NCBI GenBank assembly: GCA_049791675.1
Contig: JBARAD010000275.1
Coordinates: 12,346 to 76,345 of the forward strand
Reading direction: 5' to 3'
DNA from: Chryseosolibacter sp049791675
Lineage (GTDB): Bacteria > Bacteroidota > Bacteroidia > Cytophagales > Cyclobacteriaceae
DNA: 64,000 nucleotides
Shown: positions 17,632 through 25,657 of the stretch, one piece after another
How positions within the stretch are numbered: the stretch's first letter is position 1
Layout of the letters: every line of letters starts with the position of its first letter
The notes under the pieces: model-generated
Databases searched by the model: none
Told to the model about the DNA's origin: nothing
What the model saw: only the letters and a program-made list of their open reading frames with translations
Position numbers and translations under genes: made by a program

Positions 17632-17856
17632 TTAGAATTTATCCGGTATCTGAACGATGCGGACAACGATTTCGTGGGGATCACCATCCTTGTCAACGAG
17701 GCTGAATTTTACCATTGGATTCTCTTTACCCAACTGATTCTCCACATGGATGATCTGGTTGTGCAACAGATGTTTTTCAATGTCTTTCTGAAGGATCTGC
17801 AGTGCGTTGGCGAAATCTATTTCCAGCGGGCTTGGATTGTATGTTGACGTCTTCAT
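17632..17856 (-). CDS. Small conserved-looking protein, unknown function
   Basis: A 74-residue protein with no signal or membrane segment. The first half is predicted helical (PLEIDFANALQILQKDIEKHL), the second half looks like a beta-hairpin (MVKFSLVDKDGDPHEIVVRIVQ). It lies in a tight series, 10 bp after fabH and 15 bp before the GntP gene, which supports that it is translated. I do not recognise the family. Confidence 0.7.
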   Translation of the reverse strand: MKTSTYNPSPLEIDFANALQILQKDIEKHLLHNQIIHVENQLGKENPMVKFSLVDKDGDPHEIVVRIVQIPDKF

Positions 17857-17866
17857 ATGCAGGATT

Positions 17867-18865
17867 TTACCACCGTATCAGTGCAGAAGCCCATGTGAAC
17901 CCGCTGCCAAATGCGGCTAAACAAATTAAATCATTTTCCTTTATTCTGCCTTCAGCCCAGGCCTCGCTCATGGCAATCGGAATGGAGGCCGCCGTCGTAT
18001 TTCCATAGCGCATGATATTGTTGTACACCTGGTCATCTTTCAATGCGAGCTTTTCCTGGATATACTGGCTGATGCGCAGGTTGGCCTGATGCGGCACCAG
18101 AAGGTTGATCTCTTCTTTCCCGAGGTTGTTCGCGGCAAGCGCTTCATGGATGACTTCGGCGAAGCGGACCACGGCATGCTTGAAAACCTGGTTTCCATTC
18201 ATGACAACTTTAAAAGTCGTCGTGTCGGTGATCTGATCCGGTTGTCTTTCTGAATTGGGACGGCTGCTTCCGGGATCTTTGATATAAAGGTCTTCCGCAT
18301 AACGGCCATCGGAATGAAGGTGGGTTGATAAAATGCCGGGCTTATCCGATGGCTGAAGGATCGCCGCCCCCGCGCCATCACCGAAGATCACGGCCGTGTT
18401 CCGTCCGCGCGTGGAAATATCCAGTGCGGTGGACTGGATCTCTGCGCCGATGACAAGAACGGTCTTGTACATCCCTGTTTTGATGAACTGGTCAGCAATG
18501 GATAGCGCATAGATAAAGCCCGAACAGGCATTCCGGATATCGAGGGCAGGGATTCCATCAAGTCCCAGCTCCCGTCCTAACAGCACGCCTGATCCCGGAA
18601 AAAAATAGTCAGGGGTGATGGTGGCGAAAACAATGAAGTCTATATCTTTTGCAGTGAGCTTCGCGCGTTCGAGCGCCATGTGCGTTGCCTTGGCCGCCAT
18701 GTTTGCCACGGTATCCTTTGCAGGGTCAATCCATCGCCGCTCCTGTATGCCCGTGCGCTCGATGATCCATTCGTTGTTGGTGTCCATCACCGTGGACAAA
18801 TATTCGTTTGTGATTACTTTATCTGGAACGTGGTGACCGAGGCCCACAATCTTGGAATAGCCCAT
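17867..18865 (-). CDS. fabH: 3-oxoacyl-ACP synthase III (KAS III)
   Basis: The 332-residue thiolase-fold enzyme has the complete Cys-His-Asn triad: NACSGF (Cys114), VPHQANLRI (His259) and YGNTTAASIP (Asn289). FabH condenses an acyl-CoA with malonyl-ACP to start fatty acid synthesis. Because it lies away from plsX and other fab genes, and Bacteroidota often carry several paralogs, it may be a secondary copy or one with branched-chain primer preference. It is the first gene of a dense minus-strand series (fabH, small protein, gntP, ridA, PLP enzyme, M19). Confidence 0.92.
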   Translation of the reverse strand: MGYSKIVGLGHHVPDKVITNEYLSTVMDTNNEWIIERTGIQERRWIDPAKDTVANMAAKATHMALERAKLTAKDIDFIVFATITPDYFFPGSGVLLGRELGLDGIPALDIRNACSGFIYALSIADQFIKTGMYKTVLVIGAEIQSTALDISTRGRNTAVIFGDGAGAAILQPSDKPGILSTHLHSDGRYAEDLYIKDPGSSRPNSERQPDQITDTTTFKVVMNGNQVFKHAVVRFAEVIHEALAANNLGKEEINLLVPHQANLRISQYIQEKLALKDDQVYNNIMRYGNTTAASIPIAMSEAWAEGRIKENDLICLAAFGSGFTWASALIRW

Positions 18866-18951
18866 GCGTAAGATTTAAGGATGCTAATGTAACGAAATGT
18901 TTTGTTTTTTTGGCCGGCATGGGCAGCCATCAGCTGGGGGCGTACGGGTAC

Positions 18952-19028
18952 CCCTCGCGGGTACCCCGGGGATGGACGCCTGCAAATGGAACGCATCCAA
19001 AAGCGTCCCACGCAGGCACCCGCGAGGG
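18952..19028. repeat. GC-rich nested inverted-repeat element between leuS and fabH
   Basis: The outer arms CCCTCGCGGGT (18952-18962) and ACCCGCGAGGG (19018-19028) are perfect 11-bp inverted repeats. Inside them GCCTGC pairs with GCAGGC, and GGAACGC with GCGTCCC (one mismatch). Two GGGTACCC palindromes are at the left side. The element begins 3 bp past the leuS stop. It has no T-run, so it is not a simple intrinsic terminator; a REP-type element is possible. Confidence 0.75.
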
Positions 19029-19031
19029 TTG

Positions 19032-21836
19032 TTACAGAACGACGTTCACGATACGCCCTTGCACTACGATCACTTTCTTCGGCGGCTTGCCCGCTGACCA
19101 CTTCTGTACAATTTCGGAGGCGAGCACCACCTTTTCAATGTCTTCTTTCGGCATGTCCAGCGCGAACTCCATTTTTGCGCGCACTTTGCCGTTGATCGAG
19201 ATAGGATATTCGAATGAATCTTCTTTCAGGAATTCTTCCTTGTATTGAGGGAAGGAGGCATCGAATACTGTCTTGCTATGCCCCAGTTTTTCCCACAGCT
19301 CTTCTGCCATGTGCGGCGCGAAAGGCGCCAGGGCAATGGTCAGCGGCTCAACGATGGACCGTTTGTTCGTCCTGAGGGCAGTCAGCTCGTTTACACAGAT
19401 CATGAATTCGCTGACAGAAGTATTGAAGCTGAAGTTGTCGACATCCTGTTCGATCTTCTTCAGTGTCTTGTGCAAGACTTTCAATTCTGCACGTGTGGGG
19501 TCATCGTTGCTTACGCTGAAATTCCCTTTTTCATCATGCGACAGATTCCAGAATTTGCGCAGAAATTTGAAGACACCATCAATGCCATTCGTGTTCCAGG
19601 GTTTCGAGGCCTCCAGCGGACCCAGGAACATTTCATACATCCGCAACGTGTCGGCGCCATAGCTTTCGATGATATCATCGGGACTGACAACATTGAAATA
19701 TGATTTGCTCATTTTTTCAATGGCCGCACCACAGATGTACTTTCCGTCTTCCAGAATGAATTCTGCATGTGCGAAATCGGGCTTCCACTGGGTGAATCCC
19801 TGACGGTTGAGTTCCAATCCGTTCACCAGTGTGATGTCCACGTGCAGTGGATCTGTTTCATACTGGTCCTTCAATCCCGCTGAAACGAATTTGTTTGTTC
19901 CGCGCACGCGATAGACGAAGCGCGAATCGCCTGTGATCTTGCCCTGGTTGATGAGTTTCTTAAAAGGCTCATCAAACCCCAGGTATCCCAGGTCGTGTAA
20001 GATCTTCACCCACAGGCGGGAGTACAACAGGTGGGCTACTGCGTGCTCGGATCCGCCGATGTACACGTCTACCTGGCCCCAGTAATCGAGGGCCTCGCGG
20101 CTGGCGAATTCTTTTTTATTGTGCGGATCGGTGAACCTCAGAAAATACCACGCTGCGCCGGCGTGAGTGGGCATGGTGTTCGTATCACGTCGCTCGCGAT
20201 CATTGATCTGAACCCAGTCTTTCAGGTTTGCCAGGGGACCTTCGCCTGTTCCTGACGGCCGGAAATCATTGGAATCCGGCAACGCGAGCGGCAGATCTTT
20301 TTCATCCATGGCATATGGCATGTCGTCGCGGTAGACCACGGGAAAAGGTTCTCCCCAGTAACGTTGCCTGCTCCATCCTGCATCGCGCATCTTGTAATTG
20401 ACTTGTCGCTGACCGATACCAAGCGCTTCGAGTTTCTTTATTACTATGTCGCTGGCTGCCCGCATATTCAGACCATTCAGGAAATCGGAATTTTCCAGTA
20501 CGGCATCGTACGTGGGGTTCGCTTCTCCGCCATCGTAATGAGCGCCGATGATGTTGGTGATGGGAAGATTGAAGTGCCTCGCGAATTTATGGTCGCGCTC
20601 GTCACCGCAGGGTACCCCCATGATGGCGCCCGTTCCGTATCCGGCCAGAACATATTCACTGATCCAGATGGGAATTTCCCTTCCATTAAAAGGATTGATG
20701 GCATACGCGCCAGTGAATGCGCCGGTGATCTTTTTCACTTCCGCCATCCGGTCTATTTCCGAACGACTTTCGACATACCTGAGGTACTGATCAACCTCAC
20801 CCTGTTGTCCCTTACTGGTAATGTCTTTCACCATTTCATGCTCCGGAGCGACCACCATGAAGTCCACGCCGAAAATGGTGTCCGGCCGTGTGGTGAAAAC
20901 CACCATGTCTGCAACCAGCGACTTTTCGCTTTTTAGCTGGAAGCGGATCTTTGCACCCGTACTTTTTCCTATCCAGTTCCGCTGGATCTCTTTCATGGAA
21001 TCGCTGAAGTCGATCTCATCCAGTCCGCTCAACAGGCGTTCCGCATACTCGGTGATGCGCAGGCTCCACTGCCGCATTTGTCTTTTAACGACGGGAAATC
21101 CGCCGCGATAACTTACGCCATTGATCACTTCATCGTTCGCCAGCACTGTACCCAGCGCTTCGCACCAGTTTACATCGGTGTTGGCAAGGTACGCGAGCCG
21201 GTATTGCATGAGAATCTCCTGGCGGCTTCTTTCATCGTATGCCTTCCAATCTTCCGCCGTGAAGACGTTCTTCTCACTTTCGGGCAATTTGAATTTTATG
21301 TTGGGGAAAGGATGGTTCATATTTCCTTCCTTTTCGAATATCGCTATCAGTGCCGGGATGCGCTCAGCTTTTTCTTTCTTACGGTTATACCAGCTGTCGA
21401 AGATCCGCAGGAAAATCCACTGGGTCCACTTATAATAAGCGGGGTCACAGGTTCTTACTTCCCGGCTCCAGTCGTAGCAAAAGCCAATCTTATCCATCTG
21501 CCGGATAAAATTCTTGATGTTCTGTTCCGTGGATCTTGCCGGGTGGATTCCATGCTCGATCGCGTATTGCTCGGCGGGCAGACCAAAGGCGTCAAAACCC
21601 ATGGGGTGCAACACGTTAAAACCCTTCAACCGCTTGAACCGGGCAACAATGTCAGAGGCGATGTAGCCAAGGGGGTGGCCCACATGCAATCCCGCTCCGG
21701 AAGGGTAGGGAAACATATCCAGCACATAGTATTTGGGCTTTTCTGATGCGGTAACCTTGTAAACGCCGCGGTTAACCCACTCCCGGCGCCACTTATCTTC
21801 AATCCTTTTGATCTCTTCTTTGTTGTAATCGCTCAT
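19032..21836 (-). CDS. leuS: Leucyl-tRNA synthetase
   Basis: The start at ATG 21836 (934 residues, MSDYNKEE) is preferred, because the 34 codons upstream do not resemble LeuRS and contain the promoter. Class I signatures are present: HVGH (51-54, after PYPSGAGL) and EKMSKS at about residue 700. Between them lies a CP1 editing domain with TTRPDTIFG and the GTGAIMGVPCGDERD segment. It charges tRNA-Leu with leucine. Length is slightly above E. coli LeuRS (860), as usual for Bacteroidota. Confidence 0.97.
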   Translation of the reverse strand: MSDYNKEEIKRIEDKWRREWVNRGVYKVTASEKPKYYVLDMFPYPSGAGLHVGHPLGYIASDIVARFKRLKGFNVLHPMGFDAFGLPAEQYAIEHGIHPARSTEQNIKNFIRQMDKIGFCYDWSREVRTCDPAYYKWTQWIFLRIFDSWYNRKKEKAERIPALIAIFEKEGNMNHPFPNIKFKLPESEKNVFTAEDWKAYDERSRQEILMQYRLAYLANTDVNWCEALGTVLANDEVINGVSYRGGFPVVKRQMRQWSLRITEYAERLLSGLDEIDFSDSMKEIQRNWIGKSTGAKIRFQLKSEKSLVADMVVFTTRPDTIFGVDFMVVAPEHEMVKDITSKGQQGEVDQYLRYVESRSEIDRMAEVKKITGAFTGAYAINPFNGREIPIWISEYVLAGYGTGAIMGVPCGDERDHKFARHFNLPITNIIGAHYDGGEANPTYDAVLENSDFLNGLNMRAASDIVIKKLEALGIGQRQVNYKMRDAGWSRQRYWGEPFPVVYRDDMPYAMDEKDLPLALPDSNDFRPSGTGEGPLANLKDWVQINDRERRDTNTMPTHAGAAWYFLRFTDPHNKKEFASREALDYWGQVDVYIGGSEHAVAHLLYSRLWVKILHDLGYLGFDEPFKKLINQGKITGDSRFVYRVRGTNKFVSAGLKDQYETDPLHVDITLVNGLELNRQGFTQWKPDFAHAEFILEDGKYICGAAIEKMSKSYFNVVSPDDIIESYGADTLRMYEMFLGPLEASKPWNTNGIDGVFKFLRKFWNLSHDEKGNFSVSNDDPTRAELKVLHKTLKKIEQDVDNFSFNTSVSEFMICVNELTALRTNKRSIVEPLTIALAPFAPHMAEELWEKLGHSKTVFDASFPQYKEEFLKEDSFEYPISINGKVRAKMEFALDMPKEDIEKVVLASEIVQKWSAGKPPKKVIVVQGRIVNVVL

Positions 21837-21856
21837 TATTAATGGAAAAATGAGTC

Positions 21857-21864
21857 CAAAATTA
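21857..21864 (-). promoter_or_regulatory. -7 element of the leuS promoter
   Basis: TAATTTTG on the minus strand fits TANNTTTG exactly, with a near-match TTTC box 18 bp further upstream. It lies 20 bp before the leuS ATG, which supports the shorter start at 21836. Confidence 0.6.
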
Positions 21865-22063
21865 CGTATTCCTTTGAATCGGGAAACAGCTTTATTTCCA
21901 GAACACCAAAATTCTGACCATAAAGGCAATATTTCCAATTCAGACCCTCTCCACCTTCAGACTTCTTGATTGCTCATACCTTTCAGACCTTTCTCCTTTC
22001 AAAACGTGCAACCTTCAGACTTTTTCCACACAAAGGGGGATGGTTTTGCTACGATTCTTCCTA

Positions 22064-22071
22064 TATTTTTG
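22064..22071 (+). promoter_or_regulatory. -7 element upstream of the DUF885 lipoprotein gene
   Basis: TATTTTTG fits TANNTTTG exactly, with TTTG at 22045-22048 (15-bp spacer, a little short). It lies 18 bp upstream of ATG 22090 and argues against the longer reading frame start at 21970. Confidence 0.5.
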
Positions 22072-22089
22072 CTGCTTACCCGCATTCGA

Positions 22090-23868
22090 ATGAAAAATGT
22101 AAACATCATCATGCTGTCCCTGGTATTGGGAAGCTGCGTCACGCGCGAAATGTCGACAGCGCCTGCAGAAGATTCATTCAGCAAATTTACCGACAGGTAT
22201 TACGAGGAATTCCTGAAGCTTCATCCGCTCGAAGCCACGCAGATCGCCGACAACCGGTACAATGACCGGCTGCCCATTGATGTCAGTGAAGCGCACCGGT
22301 CGGCGTTGCAATCATTTTACCAGCGCTACCGGGATTCCCTGCAGCACTTTGATCGCGGAAATCTCAGTGCGCAGGAACAGATCAGCTACGATATCCTGCA
22401 TCATGAAACGGATCTGCGACTGGACCTCCTGAAGTATCCCGAACACTTCATGGCCGTCCACCAATTCTGGGGCCTGGCCCTGACCATGCCGCAGATCGGA
22501 AGTGGTGAAAGTTATCAGCCCTTCAAGAAGGTAAAAGATTACGAAGACTTCCTGAAGCGCATCGATGCTTTCGCCGTCTGGATGGATACCGCGATTATGC
22601 AGATGCGCAAGGGCCTGGATCATGGGTATACGCATCCCAGGATATTAATGGAGCGTGTTTTACCGCAAGCCAGGAACATGATGGTGACCGACGTGACCAA
22701 GAGTATTTTTTACCAGCCGATTACAAACCTTCCGGATTCCATTGATGCAAGGGAGAAAGCCCGCCTTCACGACGCCTATTCGGCAGCGATCAGGCAGAAG
22801 GTCGTTCCGGCGTATACAAAGCTCCATGATTTTCTCCGGGATGAATACATTCCTAAAACCCGCACATCCGCAGGCATCAGCGCCATTCCAAACGGAACTG
22901 CATATTACCAGGACATGATCCGGCTATGGACGACGACTGATCTTTCGCCCGACAGTATCTTCCGGTTAGGGGAATCGGAAGTAGCCCGTATCCGCAGAGA
23001 AATGGAACGCGTGAAGGAGCAGCTCAATTTCGAAGGCGACCTGCAGTCATTCTTCACGTACGTGAATGACGATAGGCGGTTCATGCCTTTCAAGACCGAT
23101 GAAGAAGTGATCGATGCCTTCCGCGCCATCGGGGCGAAGATCCAGCCAAAACTGGAGACCCTTTTCAACATGAAGCCACGAACGGCGTTTGAGGTAAGAC
23201 AAACCGAAGCGTTCAGGGAGATGTCAGCTGCCGCCGAATACACCGCGGGTGCACCCGACGGATCGAGGCCTGGTGTTTTTTATGTTCCTGTGATCGATCC
23301 CACACAATTTAATGTCGCGGGCATGGAGACCTTGTTTTTGCACGAAGCCATTCCGGGACATCATTATCAGATATCACTTCAGTCGGAAAATGAGGAGCTT
23401 CCGCGGTTTCGCAGAACTTTGTGGTACGGCGCCTATGGCGAGGGTTGGGCATTATACACCGAATCCCTGGGGCGGGAACTGGGCTTGTTTACCGATCCCA
23501 TCCAATATTTCGGCCATCTTGGCGATGAGATGCACAGGGCGATCCGCCTTGTAGTAGACGTAGGGTTGCATACCAAAGGCTGGACCCGCGAACAGGCCAT
23601 AGAATATATGAGAAAGAACGAGCCCATCTCGGAACAAGGCGCGGTCGCAGAGATCGAGCGGTACATGGCCATCCCCGGGCAGGCGTTGTCTTATAAGATC
23701 GGTCAGTTGAAGATCCGGGAATTGCGTCGACAAGCCGAACAGGGGCTGGGTCCCAGATTCGATATCGGCTTATTCCACGACGAAGTTTTAAAGTACGGAA
23801 ATCTGCCATTGGATCTCCTGGAGCAACGAATTCAGGACTGGATTGGAAAGATGGATGGAAAATCGTGA
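22090..23868 (+). CDS. DUF885 family lipoprotein, putative zinc metallopeptidase
   Basis: Starting at ATG 22090 gives 592 residues with a lipoprotein signal (LVLGSC, acylated Cys near residue 16). The long, mostly helical body contains FLHEAIPGHHYQ, with the DUF885 zinc-type motif HEAIPGHH at 418-425, and EGWALYTESLG downstream, which supplies a further acidic ligand. Relatives are thought to be M32/M3-like peptidases, but the family is poorly characterised. The acylated N-terminus places it on the cell envelope facing the periplasm or surface. Monocistronic. Confidence 0.88.
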   Translation: MKNVNIIMLSLVLGSCVTREMSTAPAEDSFSKFTDRYYEEFLKLHPLEATQIADNRYNDRLPIDVSEAHRSALQSFYQRYRDSLQHFDRGNLSAQEQISYDILHHETDLRLDLLKYPEHFMAVHQFWGLALTMPQIGSGESYQPFKKVKDYEDFLKRIDAFAVWMDTAIMQMRKGLDHGYTHPRILMERVLPQARNMMVTDVTKSIFYQPITNLPDSIDAREKARLHDAYSAAIRQKVVPAYTKLHDFLRDEYIPKTRTSAGISAIPNGTAYYQDMIRLWTTTDLSPDSIFRLGESEVARIRREMERVKEQLNFEGDLQSFFTYVNDDRRFMPFKTDEEVIDAFRAIGAKIQPKLETLFNMKPRTAFEVRQTEAFREMSAAAEYTAGAPDGSRPGVFYVPVIDPTQFNVAGMETLFLHEAIPGHHYQISLQSENEELPRFRRTLWYGAYGEGWALYTESLGRELGLFTDPIQYFGHLGDEMHRAIRLVVDVGLHTKGWTREQAIEYMRKNEPISEQGAVAEIERYMAIPGQALSYKIGQLKIRELRRQAEQGLGPRFDIGLFHDEVLKYGNLPLDLLEQRIQDWIGKMDGKS

Positions 23869-23988
23869 TGATGAAAGTCGAAGTTGAAGTTTGTGAAGGC
23901 TGGTATGCAGGGGTTGTGTAGCCGCCCCCGGTAACAAATTATTGTTCGGGCGCAGCATCATGCGGCGCACTGATTGATGAACGTTTCT

Positions 23989-24390
23989 TTAATCCGTCAC
24001 CATTGTCCGGATTGCCTCGATATCGGATTGCTTGATCGGCTTGGTGATCATTTGGATGACATTCTCATAAAGGAACACATGCTCACGGTCAGAAACACTG
24101 TTCGAACTTGTGACCACGACAATTCTTGAATGTTTCAATATTTTCTCCGGTAGCTGGGTGAATTGTTTCAGGAAAGAGAACCCGTCAAGTACGGGCATAT
24201 TGAGGTCGAGAAATATTACACCCGGAGGTTCATTTCCGTTGAGATTCTTCAGCCACTCCAGCGCAGTTTCAGCCGACTTGTAGGAAATTAATTCTTTCGA
24301 AAAATTGGAGAGTTCCAGAAACCGGCGGTGGATAAAGAGATCAATTTCACTGTCATCGATCAGCATGGCTTTGTTCACCAGGTTAGGCAT
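23989..24390 (-). CDS. Single-domain response regulator (CheY-like)
   Basis: The 133-residue receiver domain has the acidic pair Asp12-Asp13, the phosphorylatable Asp62 (FLDLNMP), Thr94 and Lys117 (TKPI). No output domain is attached and no histidine kinase is adjacent, so the partner is unknown. The N-terminal IDDSEIDLFIHRRFLE pattern is typical of stand-alone Bacteroidota receivers that take part in phosphorelays. Confidence 0.92.
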   Translation of the reverse strand: MPNLVNKAMLIDDSEIDLFIHRRFLELSNFSKELISYKSAETALEWLKNLNGNEPPGVIFLDLNMPVLDGFSFLKQFTQLPEKILKHSRIVVVTSSNSVSDREHVFLYENVIQMITKPIKQSDIEAIRTMVTD

Positions 24391-24414
24391 AAGGTTCTAG
24401 CAATCAGGTCTTTC

Positions 24415-24422
24415 CAAACTTA
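24415..24422 (-). promoter_or_regulatory. -7 element of the response regulator promoter
   Basis: TAAGTTTG on the minus strand fits TANNTTTG, 24 bp upstream of the ATG at 24390. No good TTTG -33 box is seen. Confidence 0.5.
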
Positions 24423-24555
24423 GGACAAAAAGGGCTTAAAAACCATAAATAAGCATAAAAATATAATCGGGTTGGTTTTATACCATTAAAAAATGTATTA
24501 AAATTGAATCTTATATCCAGCGAGATCATGAAATACCCGCGCGCAGAGATCCATC

Positions 24556-24568
24556 CAACGGACCGTTG
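24556..24568 (+). promoter_or_regulatory. 13-bp palindrome upstream of lipoprotein gene
   Basis: CAACGGACCGTTG is a perfect palindrome around one central base, 48 bp upstream of the lipoprotein start. It could be an operator; no factor is known. Confidence 0.3.
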
Positions 24569-24616
24569 AGGATTCCAGGCCGGTATCAGACAAATTCAAA
24601 TCCAAAACGAACCTAT

Positions 24617-25507
24617 ATGAAAATACAGCGACTCCTTTTTGTTTTTTTAATGGCCACACTCACCCTGACTTTGGCGTCCTGCTCAAAATCAGGCGAAGAT
24701 AAAGATCAGAATTCCCGTGAATTTGATGAAGCGAGCGAATCCCTGAAGCACCAGATTGAAGAAGTTGCATACAATATCCCTCCGCCGTCAGAAATCCCCT
24801 ATCTGCTTCAGGCCACGGGGGCTGAGTTCAATCAAAGCCTTGTGAATACACGTGAGAAAGTTGACCAGTACACGAGCCAGAACGATAAGGCTGCCCTGAA
24901 CCTGGGCGTCTACGCCGCTGACATCGGATACCTGACCTCCTACGACAAAACACAGGAAGCCATTGATTATTTGACAGCGTGTAAGACACTGTCAGATGAC
25001 CTGGGACTCATTGGCACGTTCGATGCAGAACTCCTTGAAAAATTTGAGAAGAACATTTCGAACAAGGACTCTCTCACCAGGTTGCTCGACCGCACCATGA
25101 AAGAGAGCCAGGAATACCTGAAAGATGACAGCCGCAATAAACTTTCCTCACTGGTTGTTGCCGGAAGCTTTATTGAGGGGTTGTACATCGCCACCGGCCT
25201 GATCAAGTCGTATCCGAAGAATATTCTTCCTGAAGACAACAGGAATCTGGTGCTGACACCGTTGATGAGAGTAGTACTGGAGCAAAAAAGCTCTGTGTCT
25301 GAAATGGTAAAAATGCTGGATGCTGCGGAACAGACCGAGACGGTAGCTGCCATCCGCGAGGATTTCAAAACGCTGGAAGCGACTTACCAGAACCTTAACA
25401 TTGAAGAACAGATCAAAAACAACCGTGCTGATCTTGTATTGAGCGATAAGAATCTCGAAGGTATCACCAATGTGGTAGAGAAGATCCGCAAAAGGATTAC
25501 CGGATAA
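24617..25507 (+). CDS. Lipoprotein of unknown function
   Basis: ATG 24617 is chosen because it opens a lipoprotein signal (MKIQRLLF, lipobox TLASC, Cys22); the frame extends 17 codons upstream. The mature part of about 275 residues is acidic and mostly helical, with stretches such as LGVYAADIGYLTSYDKTQEAI and ASFIEGL-like SGxIEGLYIATGL segments. I do not recognise a named family. It ends in its own terminator, so it is probably not co-transcribed with the ABC transporter 150 bp downstream. Confidence 0.8.
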   Translation: MKIQRLLFVFLMATLTLTLASCSKSGEDKDQNSREFDEASESLKHQIEEVAYNIPPPSEIPYLLQATGAEFNQSLVNTREKVDQYTSQNDKAALNLGVYAADIGYLTSYDKTQEAIDYLTACKTLSDDLGLIGTFDAELLEKFEKNISNKDSLTRLLDRTMKESQEYLKDDSRNKLSSLVVAGSFIEGLYIATGLIKSYPKNILPEDNRNLVLTPLMRVVLEQKSSVSEMVKMLDAAEQTETVAAIREDFKTLEATYQNLNIEEQIKNNRADLVLSDKNLEGITNVVEKIRKRITG

Positions 25508-25535
25508 GATTGAAAATATTCAAGATATGAATATG

Positions 25536-25564
25536 AGGGACTGGCTGAATACCAGTCCCTTTTG
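25536..25564 (+). terminator. Intrinsic terminator after the lipoprotein gene
   Basis: A perfect 9-bp stem AGGGACTGG / CCAGTCCCT with a 7-nt loop and a TTTT tail, 29 bp after the stop. Confidence 0.85.
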
Positions 25565-25567
25565 TAT

Positions 25568-25620
25568 TATAGAGACATTGCAGAGACACGACACATCGTG
25601 CCGCTGCAATGGTCTCTATA
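25568..25620. repeat. REP-like palindromic element
   Basis: The outer arm TATAGAGACATTGCAG (from 25568) pairs with CTGCAATGGTCTCTATA (to 25620), with one bulge. An inner stem CACGA / TCGTG with a CACA loop is nested between them. The GAGAC...GTCTC type resembles dispersed palindromic repeats common in Bacteroidota and cyanobacteria. Only one copy lies in this window. Confidence 0.6.
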
Positions 25621-25657
25621 ATATTGATTATCTTTAGATGCCTAATCTGCACATGCT

